Shown here one piece after another: positions 24,051 to 31,599 of a DNA stretch of 34,552 nt. This DNA comes from Crenobacter oryzisoli (lineage in GTDB: Bacteria > Pseudomonadota > Gammaproteobacteria > Burkholderiales > Chromobacteriaceae). Every line of letters starts with the position of its first letter. The stretch's first letter is position 1. The translations under genes were made by a program, and so were the position numbers. The stretch is from assembly GCF_030385785.1 (NCBI RefSeq), contig NZ_JAUEDK010000046.1, positions 1 through 34,552 on the forward strand, in the 5' to 3' direction. The notes beneath the pieces were generated by a model. The model saw only the letters and a list, made by a program, of their open reading frames with translations. It made no database searches and was not told the origin of the DNA.

Positions 24051-24904
24051 TTAGAGCCTGTTCACGACCTCCTGCGCAGCAGAGCCAAAAAGGCCAGATG
24101 GACGAACTGCAAGCGGGTATTGAGTCAGCGCTCGCAGTTTTTCCACCGCCTTCTGTTTTTCTCTAACCAGGCAAAACGACGCTCAACGATCCAACGCTGA
24201 GGCATGACTTGAAAGCGTGCAGTTCGCTGCGCCGGGCAATCAGCACAGTAACCTGCTTACCCAGCATATCTCATATGCCCTGCGCGAACGACTCACCCAC
24301 GTAGCCGCTATCTGCCAATAGGCTTTGCACTTGCTGCAAGGCCGGCCTGCAACGCTCAAGTGTCAGCCACGCCCCTTTGCGATCAGTGACTTCGGCTGTG
24401 GTCATTGCCACAGCGTGCGGCAGTCCCCGAGTGTTCACGACAGTGTGACGCTTGATGCTTGAAATCTTCTTGCCTGCGTCATAACCCTTGGAGCCCGCCG
24501 TATCCGAGTTCTTCACACTCTGTGCGTCCGCGATCAAGAATGTGCTGCAGGCGTTGCGTCCCAGTCTGGTTCGGGCCACGCCAACCTGATTTTTTGAGCG
24601 CCTGCTCAAGCAGGCTCACGCCCTGACTGTCGGGCTCGCTCCATTTGGCAAAGTACGAATACATCGTACGCCACTTGGGAAAGTCACTGGGCAGTGCCCG
24701 CCATTGGCAGCCGGTAGGCAACAGATACAGTACGGCGCACCACACTTCATTCAAATCTACCGTCCGGGGCTTGGTATTCCTGTGTGCCTGTTCCAGCAGT
24801 GGCTCGATTTGCTCGAACCGCTCACGGCTCATGTCACCGGGGTATCTCTTGCTTCGCATCTCACTATTGCCGCGGCTACGCCCGAGATAGTGAACAGGTT
24901 CTAA
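24051..24904 (-). mobile_element. IS5-family insertion sequence, inactive
   Basis: The ends are imperfect inverted repeats: TTAGAGCCTGTTCACGACCTC at 24051 onward, and TTAGAACCTGTTCACTATCTC reading inward on the minus strand from 24904. The total of about 854 bp fits the small IS5-family groups with a two-frame transposase. No clear target duplication can be assigned beyond a possible TNA. The single transposase gene inside is broken, so the element is not autonomous. It sits just after the RpiR gene and bounds the amine operon on the right. Confidence 0.85.
24062..24859 (-). pseudogene. IS5-family transposase with frameshifts and stops
   Basis: The N-terminal half reads MRSKRYPGDMSRERFEQIEPLL... 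and includes VLYLLPTGCQWRALPSDFPKW. At GCGCTCAAAAAATCAGG the frame breaks: with one A fewer it would continue as QALKNQVGVARTRLGRN, then FLIADAQSVKNSDTA and KGYDAGKKISSIKRH, the IS5 catalytic region. Downstream are an in-frame TGA near 24274 (after SFAQGI), a one-base loss near 24200 where FKVMPQRW is expected, and a TGA replacing a sense codon near 24124 after KNCER, before the normal C-terminal LQFVHLAFLALL. One insertion, one deletion and two nonsense changes make this a pseudogene. The A-run break alone could be mistaken for a programmed frameshift. Confidence 0.88.
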
Positions 24905-25157
24905 GTAAGCGTGTTGCGTCGCGGGCGTTCTTGCATTGGCGAGAATATGAACTCTTGGTCTCGGTCGCCCCGATGGCAAAGCGGGTCGTTTCAGCACAGA
25001 AACGAGTGACGACTGGGGCAGTGGCGAATGCTGTTCGGTGGTCTGCAGACGGTGTTGCTGGTGCACGCGATGGTTGCAGCATCCAGGATGCGCACCTGTT
25101 CGGCCCGGACGGGTAGCCGGTGGTGGTGTTCGGCTGAGCCGGGGGCTGGAATGACAA
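24905..25157. other. Non-coding stretch between IS5 remnant and oxidoreductase terminator
   Basis: About 250 bp with no recognisable gene. Short open frames on both strands lack ribosome binding sites and family features. It may be decayed sequence on the outer side of the IS insertion. Confidence 0.4.
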
Positions 25158-25183
25158 AGGGCATCGCTAAAAAGCGATGCCCT
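25158..25183 (-). terminator. Hairpin terminator of the oxidoreductase gene
   Basis: AGGGCATCGCT (25158-25168) pairs perfectly with AGCGATGCCCT (25173-25183) across a 4-nt loop. On the minus strand it is followed by TTTGTCATT, 46 bp after the stop of the oxidoreductase gene. The stem is strong and the U-tract modest. Confidence 0.75.
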
Positions 25184-25229
25184 GTGCTTTTGTTGGGGAG
25201 CCGAACGCCGGCCCCCGGGGTCGCTATGC

Positions 25230-25841
25230 TCAGTAGCCGACGGTAAAACGCTGGCGGCTATGCTGCGGGTGCTCCAGCTCGTCAATCATCGCGATCGCGT
25301 AGTCTTCCATCGAGATGTGGCTCTTGCCTTGGGTGTCGCAGAGCAACTGATCTTTGCCCAACCGGAACTGGGCGGTACGCTCGCCCGGTGCGAACAGCGC
25401 CGACGGCGACAGGAAGGTCCAGTCGATGTCGGTTTCGCCACGCAGGTCGTCGAGGAACTGCTTGCCAGGCTCGGCTTCGACCCGGTATTCGGCCGGGAAG
25501 CCCGGGCTGTCGAGCAGGATGGCGCCCAGCTCCACTTCCAGGCTGGCGGCACCGCCGACCACCAGTAGGCGCGGAACCTCGGCGGCTTTCAGAGCGGCCA
25601 ACAGCGGGGCGGCCTTGACGGTCTGGAAGCGTGCGGAGCTGATCACCGCGTCGTGACCTCGCAGCGCTTCGACCAGCTGTACCGGGTCGGCCGCGTCGGC
25701 CTTGACGAGCGACACACCAGCCGGGGTGCCTGCTTGTTCTGGGTGGCGGACGATGCCGGTGACCTGATGGCCGCGGCTCAGTGCTTCTGCAGCGATGCGC
25801 GAACCGGCGCGGCCGGTCACGCCGATGATGGCGATCTTCAT
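25230..25841 (-). CDS. NAD(P)-binding oxidoreductase (atypical SDR, YwnB-like)
   Basis: 203-residue Rossmann-fold protein starting MKIAIIGVTGRAGSRIAAEAL, with the dinucleotide motif GVTGRAG at 7-13, then LVVGGAASLEV (about 96-106) and WTFLSPSALFAPGERTAQF (about 146-164). These fit the NAD(P)H-binding epimerase-like group that includes YwnB; such proteins are often quinone- or stress-related, but the reaction is not known. The ATG at 25841 follows AGAGGA; an upstream in-frame start would add a low-complexity Arg-rich leader and is rejected. It is divergent from an HxlR regulator that probably represses it. A terminator follows the gene. Confidence 0.88.
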   Translation of the reverse strand: MKIAIIGVTGRAGSRIAAEALSRGHQVTGIVRHPEQAGTPAGVSLVKADAADPVQLVEALRGHDAVISSARFQTVKAAPLLAALKAAEVPRLLVVGGAASLEVELGAILLDSPGFPAEYRVEAEPGKQFLDDLRGETDIDWTFLSPSALFAPGERTAQFRLGKDQLLCDTQGKSHISMEDYAIAMIDELEHPQHSRQRFTVGY

Positions 25842-25927
25842 GGTGAGTCCTCTTCTTTGGGGTCGGGCCCGTCGACTTGGGCGGGCCATTTATGATGGTT
25901 CAATCCACTGTGGCCGATCGGTGTAGT

Positions 25928-25972
25928 GGTTATCGAAAGTAACCAGTATAATTTTTTAGAACTTTGGCGCAA
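25928..25972. promoter_or_regulatory. Divergent promoters and candidate HxlR operator
   Basis: On the minus strand TTGCGC (25972-25967), a 16-bp spacer and TATACT (25950-25945) make a reasonable promoter for the oxidoreductase. On the plus strand a perfect TATAAT lies at 25947-25952 for hxlR. Next to both is the inverted repeat GGTTA-N7-TAACC (25928-25944), well placed to be the regulator's binding site over the oxidoreductase transcription start. Confidence 0.55.
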
Positions 25973-25999
25973 GAAGGCACTTTTGAGGAAGCAAGGCAC

Positions 26000-26410
26000 A
26001 TGGACGTAACCGACAGCCGTAGTCAAACCGGCGAAACGGGGCGGGGGCGCCCGTCCGCACTGCAGGAATTCAAATGTCCGATTCGTGATGTGCTCGACCG
26101 GGTTGGCGATGCGTGGAGCGTGCTGGTGGTGACCAATCTGGCAGAGGGGCCGACCCGCTTCAATGAGCTCAAAAGGCGCATCGAGGGCATTTCTCAGCGC
26201 ATGTTGACGGTGACGCTGCGCCACCTGGAGCGCGACGGACTGGTGTCGCGTACGGTGATGCCGACCACGCCACCGCAGGTGGAATACGCGCTGACCGATC
26301 TCGGGCATTCGCTGTGTCGGCCGCTCGATGTGCTGGCCGACTGGGCGACCGCCAACCAGCCGCTGATCAGGGCGTCGCGTGAGCGCTACGACGCTGAGTC
26401 GGGCGGTTGA
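26000..26410 (+). CDS. HxlR-family transcriptional regulator
   Basis: 136-residue winged-helix protein with the HxlR hallmark FKCPIRDVLDRVGDAWSVLVV (about 25-44). It includes the conserved Cys (C26) that in some HxlR members senses electrophiles or quinones, then FNELKRRIEGISQRMLTVTLRHLERDGLVSR. The ATG at 26000 follows GAGGAAG/AAGG; an upstream TTG is unlikely. It is divergent from the NAD(P)-binding oxidoreductase, the typical arrangement for a redox or electrophile-responsive pair. Direct control of that gene is inferred. Confidence 0.93.
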   Translation: MDVTDSRSQTGETGRGRPSALQEFKCPIRDVLDRVGDAWSVLVVTNLAEGPTRFNELKRRIEGISQRMLTVTLRHLERDGLVSRTVMPTTPPQVEYALTDLGHSLCRPLDVLADWATANQPLIRASRERYDAESGG

Positions 26411-26431
26411 GCCTGGCTCGGGAGGCAAAGA

Positions 26432-26461
26432 AACAGGCCCCGGCATTTGTCGGGGCCTGTT
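26432..26461. terminator. Terminator between convergent hxlR and HD-GYP genes
   Basis: AACAGGCCCCG (26432-26442) pairs perfectly with CGGGGCCTGTT (26451-26461) across an 8-nt loop. The minus strand continues TTCTTTG, giving a better U-tract for the HD-GYP gene, whose stop is 25 bp away. It can also serve hxlR on the plus strand. Confidence 0.8.
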
Positions 26462-26486
26462 GCATGATGAAGGCTGGTCGTACGGG

Positions 26487-27533
26487 CTAGACCGGCCAGA
26501 GCCGCGCCAGCGCGCCGGGGCGCAGATTGGCTGCGTGCGGGCTGACCGCCTGCTCGATCAGGTAGCTGGGCTGGGTGGTGTCGCGATGCTGCGGTGAACG
26601 GCTGGGTTGGCCGTCGGCATCGCGCACAGTGATCACGTCCGGCGTGGTGGCTCGTGTCAGGGTTTTCACCACCACGGCGATCTCGCCGCTCATCAGGCGC
26701 ACGAAGCTGCCCGGCGGGTAGACGCCCAGTTCCTTGATGATGGCGGTGGTCACTCGCTGCTCGTAGTGATGATCCTCGTTGCGGAACAGCTGGCCGAGCG
26801 CCACCGACGGCACCAGCGCCGGTCGGTAGCTGCGCGGCATTAGCTTGGCACAGGTGATGTCGGCGAGGTGCAGGATGTGAGCCAGCGGGTCGATCACATC
26901 GCCCTGGAGACCCTGAGGATAGCCGCTACCGTCCAGTTCCTCGTGGTGACTGGCGACGATGGCAAGCCAGCGCAGGTCGGTGACGCCGGCTTCGCGCAGC
27001 AGCGTCACGCCGAGCAACGGGTGCTCCCGCATCAGCTGGTGCTGTGCGTCGCTCAGCGCGTGCTCCTGGTGGTGCAGCATGTTCTGCAGCGAGACCATCG
27101 CCACGTTCATTGTTAGCGCGGCGCAGACGAGACAGTGTCGCTCTTCAGTGGACAGGGCGAGCCGTGGCGCCAACTTGGCACAGAGGGCGGCCACGTGCAC
27201 GCTGTGCGCCGGCGCGTAGTCGCCGAATGGGACCAGCAGCAGCGAGGCGACCAGGCCGTCCGGGTGGCGATCGGCCAGAGCGATCAGCTCGCCGGCCACG
27301 CGCTCTACGCCGCTGACGAAGACCACCCCGTCGCGGCGAGGGTTTTCCAGCAGCGTCGCGGTGCGGCGGATCTGCTGTTCCAGCGCTTGCAGCGCATTGT
27401 CGGCCTGCAAGGGAGGAAGGCGTGGCGCAGGGGGCTCGACGGCGTTCGGCCCGGCCGCCATCCCGGCGCCGGACTCCGTGGGAAAAGGGGAGGCCGCCCC
27501 CGGTGCCGGGGCAGGCAATTCGTCGTTTGGCAC
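26487..27533 (-). CDS. Degenerate HD-GYP domain protein
   Basis: 348-residue cytoplasmic protein: a Pro/Ala-rich N-terminus (1-45), a helical part, then an HD-GYP fold (about 105-260). Preserved motifs are HSVHVAAL (about 110), HPLLGVTLL (H171), SHHEELDGSGYPQGL (196-209) and the LAD motif (D225). The HDIGK-type segment is replaced by ALTMNVAMV, so the metal-binding His-Asp pair is Met142-Asn143. True HD-GYP enzymes hydrolyse cyclic di-GMP, and loss of this pair may abolish or change catalysis. The C-terminus (260-348) is a beta-rich extension, PPGSFVRLMSGEIAVVVK. It starts with GTG at 27533 after AAGGAG. A signalling role is inferred. Confidence 0.85.
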   Translation of the reverse strand: MPNDELPAPAPGAASPFPTESGAGMAAGPNAVEPPAPRLPPLQADNALQALEQQIRRTATLLENPRRDGVVFVSGVERVAGELIALADRHPDGLVASLLLVPFGDYAPAHSVHVAALCAKLAPRLALSTEERHCLVCAALTMNVAMVSLQNMLHHQEHALSDAQHQLMREHPLLGVTLLREAGVTDLRWLAIVASHHEELDGSGYPQGLQGDVIDPLAHILHLADITCAKLMPRSYRPALVPSVALGQLFRNEDHHYEQRVTTAIIKELGVYPPGSFVRLMSGEIAVVVKTLTRATTPDVITVRDADGQPSRSPQHRDTTQPSYLIEQAVSPHAANLRPGALARLWPV

Positions 27534-27564
27534 GCGGGCTCCTTATCAGACAAGTGTCGGCAAG

Positions 27565-27592
27565 ATGGAAGGGGTGACGATAACCCTTCCAT
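27565..27592 (-). terminator. Hairpin downstream of hrpA
   Basis: ATGGAAGGG (27565-27573) pairs with CCCTTCCAT (27584-27592) around a 10-nt loop, 50 bp after the hrpA stop. No U-tract follows on either strand, so it may stabilise or help end the hrpA transcript rather than act as a classic intrinsic terminator. Confidence 0.4.
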
Positions 27593-27641
27593 GCTCAGCC
27601 GGCAGTAGGCATTGCGTTGGTATATTTGGGCCTGAGTCGAT

Positions 27642-30600
27642 CTATGTCAAATTGCGCGGCAGGTCGTTCCACGCTTTCTGCAGCCGTTTCATCGAGACCG
27701 GATACGGCGTCTTCAGTTCCTGCGCGAACAGGCTAACGCGCAGCTCCTCGATCATCCAGCGGAACGCCATCAACTCGGCCGACGGTTCGCCGCGGTCCTT
27801 CTCCTCGGTGACACGCGCTTCCCATTGCTTCCACAGGTCGCGGATCTCGGCGCCGCGCTGGCCGTCGCGCTGCGGGTTGGTCACCTGTTTGTCCATGCGC
27901 AGGCCCATCGCCTTCATGTAGCGCGGCAGGTTGGGCAGCTGTTCCCACGGTGTGGCGGCCAGGAAGCCCTTGTAGACCAGCTGATCGAGCTGGGTCTTCA
28001 GCTCGTTGCCGAGCCGGTGCTTGGCGATCCTGGCGGTCAGCGCCGGGTATTCGCCGGCGATCTGGTTGAGGTAGCTGGTCACCGCCTGCGTCACCGCCGG
28101 CAGGCGGGTGCGCGCGCGGGTCTTCTGGTCGTTGAATTGTTTCTCGTTGCGCGGCAATTCGTCGTCGCCGATGAAGGCGCGGTCGCAGATTGCCGCGATC
28201 GCGTCGGCCAACAGGTCGTCGACATTGGCGACACCGCGCAGCTGTAGGCCGATCTGGGTCATGCCTGGCAGGCCCTTGCCGAGCTGCTTCATCTGTTCCT
28301 TCAACTGGAACTGCAGTAGCCGTACCACGCCGCGGCGCATTGCACGTTCGGCACCGAGTTCGGTGTCGAACAAGCGGATCGCGACGCGGTCTTCCTCCAG
28401 CGTCAGCGCCGGGTAGCCGGTCAACTGCTGGCGGCCGCGCGCGAACTGGATGCTCTTCGGTAGTTCGCCGAAGTCCCAGGTCTTCACGTCGTCGCGCTCG
28501 AAGTCGAGCGAGCTGTCACGGAAGGTCAGTTGCGCCGCCTGGCCGAACTGCTTCTGCAGCTCGACCAGGTCGCGGCCCATGCCCAGCTCCTGCTTGCCGT
28601 CGTCGATCACGCGGATGTTGAACTGGCTGTGCGTCGGCAGCTCGGCGCGCGCCAGCTCCACCGGGTCGACCTTGATGCCGCCGGTTTCGCGCAGGATGAA
28701 GTGCGCCAGCTGCGGGGCGATCGGCTTGCTGCGGTCGACCTTGCTCGACAGGAAGCGGGTGACGAAGTCCGGCACCGGCACGCAGGTGCGGCGGATCTGC
28801 TTGGGCAGCGACTTGATCATCAGTGCCAGCTTGTCACGGATCATGCCCGGCACCAGCCACTCGAGCAGCGCCGGCTCCAGCCGGTTCAGGATCGGCAGCG
28901 GCACGTCGACGGTCACGCCGTCGAGCGGGTGGTTCGGTTCGAAGCGGTACTTCAGGCGCAGTCGGCCGTCCGGGGTGTCCAGCCATTCCGGGAACTGGTC
29001 CTCGGTGATGTTCTCGGCGGCGTGCTGCATCAGATAGTCACGCGACAGCCATAACAGCTTGGCCTCGGCCTGTTCGGCTGACTTGCGCCACACCTCGAAG
29101 CTGGCCGCGTCGACCACCTCGGCCGGGATCAGCGCGTCGTAGAAGCCGTACAGCACCTCGTCGTCGACCAGCACGTCCTGGCGGCGCGCCTTGTGTTCCA
29201 GCTGCTCGATCTCGCGGATCAGCCGCTGGTTGTGCTGGAAGAACGGTGCGTTGCTGCTGTAGTCGCCGGCCACCAGTGCACCGCGGATAAACAGCTCGCG
29301 CGAGGCGGTAGGGTCGATGCGGCCGTAGCTGACCGGGCGGCGCGGCACCAGGGTCAGGCCGTACAGCGTCACGCGCTCGCTCGCGACGACTTCGCCGCGC
29401 GCCTTTTCCCAGTGCGGGTCGAAGTAGTGGTACTTGATCAGGTGCGGCACCAGTTTCTCGACCCATTCCGGGTCGATCTTGGCAACGCAGCGCGCGTAGA
29501 GCTTGCTGGTCTCGGTCAGCTCGGCGGCGACCAGCCATTTCGGTTTGGCGCGGCGCAGGCCGGAGCCGGGGAACACGTGGAAGTGCACGCCGCGCGCGCC
29601 GAGGTAATCATCGCCTTCCAGCGACTTCATGCCGATATTGCCGACCAGACCGGTCAATAGCGCCTTGTGGATCTGCTCGAAGGTGGCCGGTGCGGTGTTC
29701 GGCACCAGGTTGATTTCGCGGGCGATCTGCGCCAGCTGGCCGTGCAGCTCGCGCCATTCGCGCATGCGGATGTGTGACAGGAAGTGCTGGTGGCACAGGT
29801 CGATCAGCTTGCGGTTCGACTCCTTGTGGCGCAAGGCGTCGTCGAAGAACTCCCACAGCGCGATGAAGGACAGGAAGTCCGACTTGTCGTCGGCGAATTT
29901 CGCCTGCGCCCGCTCGGCCGCCTCGCGCGCCTCGAACGGCCGCTCGCGCGGGTCCTGGATCGACAGGGCCGATACCAGGATCAGCATCTCGTGTACACAG
30001 TGGTGTTCACGCGCCGCCAGCAGCATCCGGCCAACCTTGGGGTCGACCGGGATACGAGCCAGTTCCTTGCCGATGTCGGTGAGCTCGTTGCGCTCAGTGA
30101 CCGCCCCCAGCTCCTGCAGGATCTGGTAGCCGTCGGCGATCAGGCGGCTCGACGGTGCCTCCAGGAACGGGAAGGCCGCCACGTCGCCCAGGCGCAGCGA
30201 GGCCATGCGCAGGATCACCGCCGCCAGGTTGGAGCGCAGGATTTCCGGGTCGGTGAACGCCGGGCGGGCATTGAAATCGTCCTCGGAATACAGGCGCACG
30301 CAGATGCCGGCCTCGACGCGGCCGCAACGGCCGGCGCGCTGGCGGGCGGCCGCCTGCGAGATCTTCTCGATCTGCAGCTGTTCGACCTTGGCGCGCGGGC
30401 TGTAGCGGTTGAGGCGCGCCAGACCCGTATCGATCACGTACTTGATGCCCGGCACGGTCAGCGAGGTCTCGGCCACGTTGGTGGACAACACCACGCGCCG
30501 CCCGCCGGACGGCTTGAAAATCTTCTGCTGGTCTTCATTACTCAGCCGGGCGAACAGCGGCAGGATCTCGTAGCCGCGCAGGCCGGACTTGCGCAAGGCC

Positions 30601-31523
30601 TCGGCGGTGTCACGGATCTCTCGCTCGCCGGGCAGGAAGACTAGCATGTCGCCGCCACCCAGGCGCGACAGCTCGTCGACCGCGTCGACCACCGCCTGCT
30701 CCATCTCGACTTCGGCCTCGTCCTCGTCGCGCTCGGACAGTGGGCGGTAGCGCACCTCCACCGGGAAGGTGCGGCCGGACACTTCCATCACGGGCGCGCC
30801 ATCGAAGTGCTTGGAGAAGCGCTCGGCATCGATGGTGGCCGAGGTGACGATCACCTTCAGGTCCGGGCGGCGCGGCAAGAGCTGTTTCAGGTAGCCAAGC
30901 AGGAAGTCGATGTTCAGCGAGCGCTCGTGCGCCTCGTCGATGATGATGGTGTCGTAGGCGTTGAGGAAGCGGTCGGTCTGGGTCTCGGCCAGCAGGATGC
31001 CGTCGGTCATCAGCTTGATGTAGCTGGCGTCCGAGGTCTTATCGGTGAAGCGCACCTTGAAGCCGACCACCTCGCCGATGCTCGACTGCAGCTCCTGGGC
31101 GATACGGGTCGCTACCGAGCGCGCGGCCAGGCGGCGCGGCTGGGTGTGGCCGATCAGACCGGTGACGCCGCGGCCCAGCTCTAGGCACAGCTTCGGAATC
31201 TGTGTGGTCTTGCCCGAGCCAGTCTCGCCGCAGATGATCGTCACCTGGTTGGCAGCGATGGCCGCCTTCAGCTCGTCGAGCTTCTGGTTGACCGGCAACG
31301 CCGGGTCGAACTGCGGGCGCGGCAGGCCGGCGCGGCGTGCCTCGACGCGGCTGCGCGAGCGCTCCACCTGCGCAGCGATGTCGGAGAGCAGCTTGTCGGC
31401 AGGCTGGCCGCGCTTGGCACGGTCGGCGGCGTCGGCGAGTTTGCGGCGCAGGCTGTGCTGGTCGCGCAGCAGGCAGTGGGGCAGGGCGGCCTTGAGTTGG
31501 GCCAGAAGCGGGGCGGCGGTCAT
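27642..31523 (-). CDS. hrpA: ATP-dependent RNA helicase HrpA
   Basis: Large DEAH-box RNA helicase; in E. coli HrpA is implicated in mRNA processing and rescue of stalled ribosomes. The 1293-residue protein matches the roughly 1300-residue family length. It has motif I GETGSGKTTQIP (99-110), motif II DEAH (196-199), motif III TSATIDAERF, motif VI QRAGRCGR, the helicase-associated and OB domains, and the long HrpA-specific C-terminal region from about 750 on. The ATG at 31523 is preceded by an extended -10 promoter. The reading frame is intact. Several plus-strand frames over it are shadows. Confidence 0.97.
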   Translation of the reverse strand: MTAAPLLAQLKAALPHCLLRDQHSLRRKLADAADRAKRGQPADKLLSDIAAQVERSRSRVEARRAGLPRPQFDPALPVNQKLDELKAAIAANQVTIICGETGSGKTTQIPKLCLELGRGVTGLIGHTQPRRLAARSVATRIAQELQSSIGEVVGFKVRFTDKTSDASYIKLMTDGILLAETQTDRFLNAYDTIIIDEAHERSLNIDFLLGYLKQLLPRRPDLKVIVTSATIDAERFSKHFDGAPVMEVSGRTFPVEVRYRPLSERDEDEAEVEMEQAVVDAVDELSRLGGGDMLVFLPGEREIRDTAEALRKSGLRGYEILPLFARLSNEDQQKIFKPSGGRRVVLSTNVAETSLTVPGIKYVIDTGLARLNRYSPRAKVEQLQIEKISQAAARQRAGRCGRVEAGICVRLYSEDDFNARPAFTDPEILRSNLAAVILRMASLRLGDVAAFPFLEAPSSRLIADGYQILQELGAVTERNELTDIGKELARIPVDPKVGRMLLAAREHHCVHEMLILVSALSIQDPRERPFEAREAAERAQAKFADDKSDFLSFIALWEFFDDALRHKESNRKLIDLCHQHFLSHIRMREWRELHGQLAQIAREINLVPNTAPATFEQIHKALLTGLVGNIGMKSLEGDDYLGARGVHFHVFPGSGLRRAKPKWLVAAELTETSKLYARCVAKIDPEWVEKLVPHLIKYHYFDPHWEKARGEVVASERVTLYGLTLVPRRPVSYGRIDPTASRELFIRGALVAGDYSSNAPFFQHNQRLIREIEQLEHKARRQDVLVDDEVLYGFYDALIPAEVVDAASFEVWRKSAEQAEAKLLWLSRDYLMQHAAENITEDQFPEWLDTPDGRLRLKYRFEPNHPLDGVTVDVPLPILNRLEPALLEWLVPGMIRDKLALMIKSLPKQIRRTCVPVPDFVTRFLSSKVDRSKPIAPQLAHFILRETGGIKVDPVELARAELPTHSQFNIRVIDDGKQELGMGRDLVELQKQFGQAAQLTFRDSSLDFERDDVKTWDFGELPKSIQFARGRQQLTGYPALTLEEDRVAIRLFDTELGAERAMRRGVVRLLQFQLKEQMKQLGKGLPGMTQIGLQLRGVANVDDLLADAIAAICDRAFIGDDELPRNEKQFNDQKTRARTRLPAVTQAVTSYLNQIAGEYPALTARIAKHRLGNELKTQLDQLVYKGFLAATPWEQLPNLPRYMKAMGLRMDKQVTNPQRDGQRGAEIRDLWKQWEARVTEEKDRGEPSAELMAFRWMIEELRVSLFAQELKTPYPVSMKRLQKAWNDLPRNLT

Positions 31524-31559
31524 GCGGCGTAAAGAGCGGTGTTGGATAACGAGGCGGCG

Positions 31560-31568
31560 ATTATAGCA
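31560..31568 (-). promoter_or_regulatory. Extended -10 promoter of hrpA
   Basis: The minus strand reads TGCTATAAT (31568-31560), a perfect TATAAT with a TGN extension, 36 bp before the hrpA ATG. No good -35 hexamer is seen at 17 bp, as is common for extended -10 promoters. Confidence 0.55.
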
Positions 31569-31599
31569 GAGCTGCCTTGCCGCGCCGTTCGGCCAACCT

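Noticed and set aside
24062-24859. Programmed frameshift in a live IS5 transposase
   Set aside because: Beyond the A-run shift there are two stops and a deletion, so the gene is inactive.
28530-29054. Plus-strand open frames across hrpA
   Set aside because: They are shadows of the intact 1293-residue helicase on the other strand.
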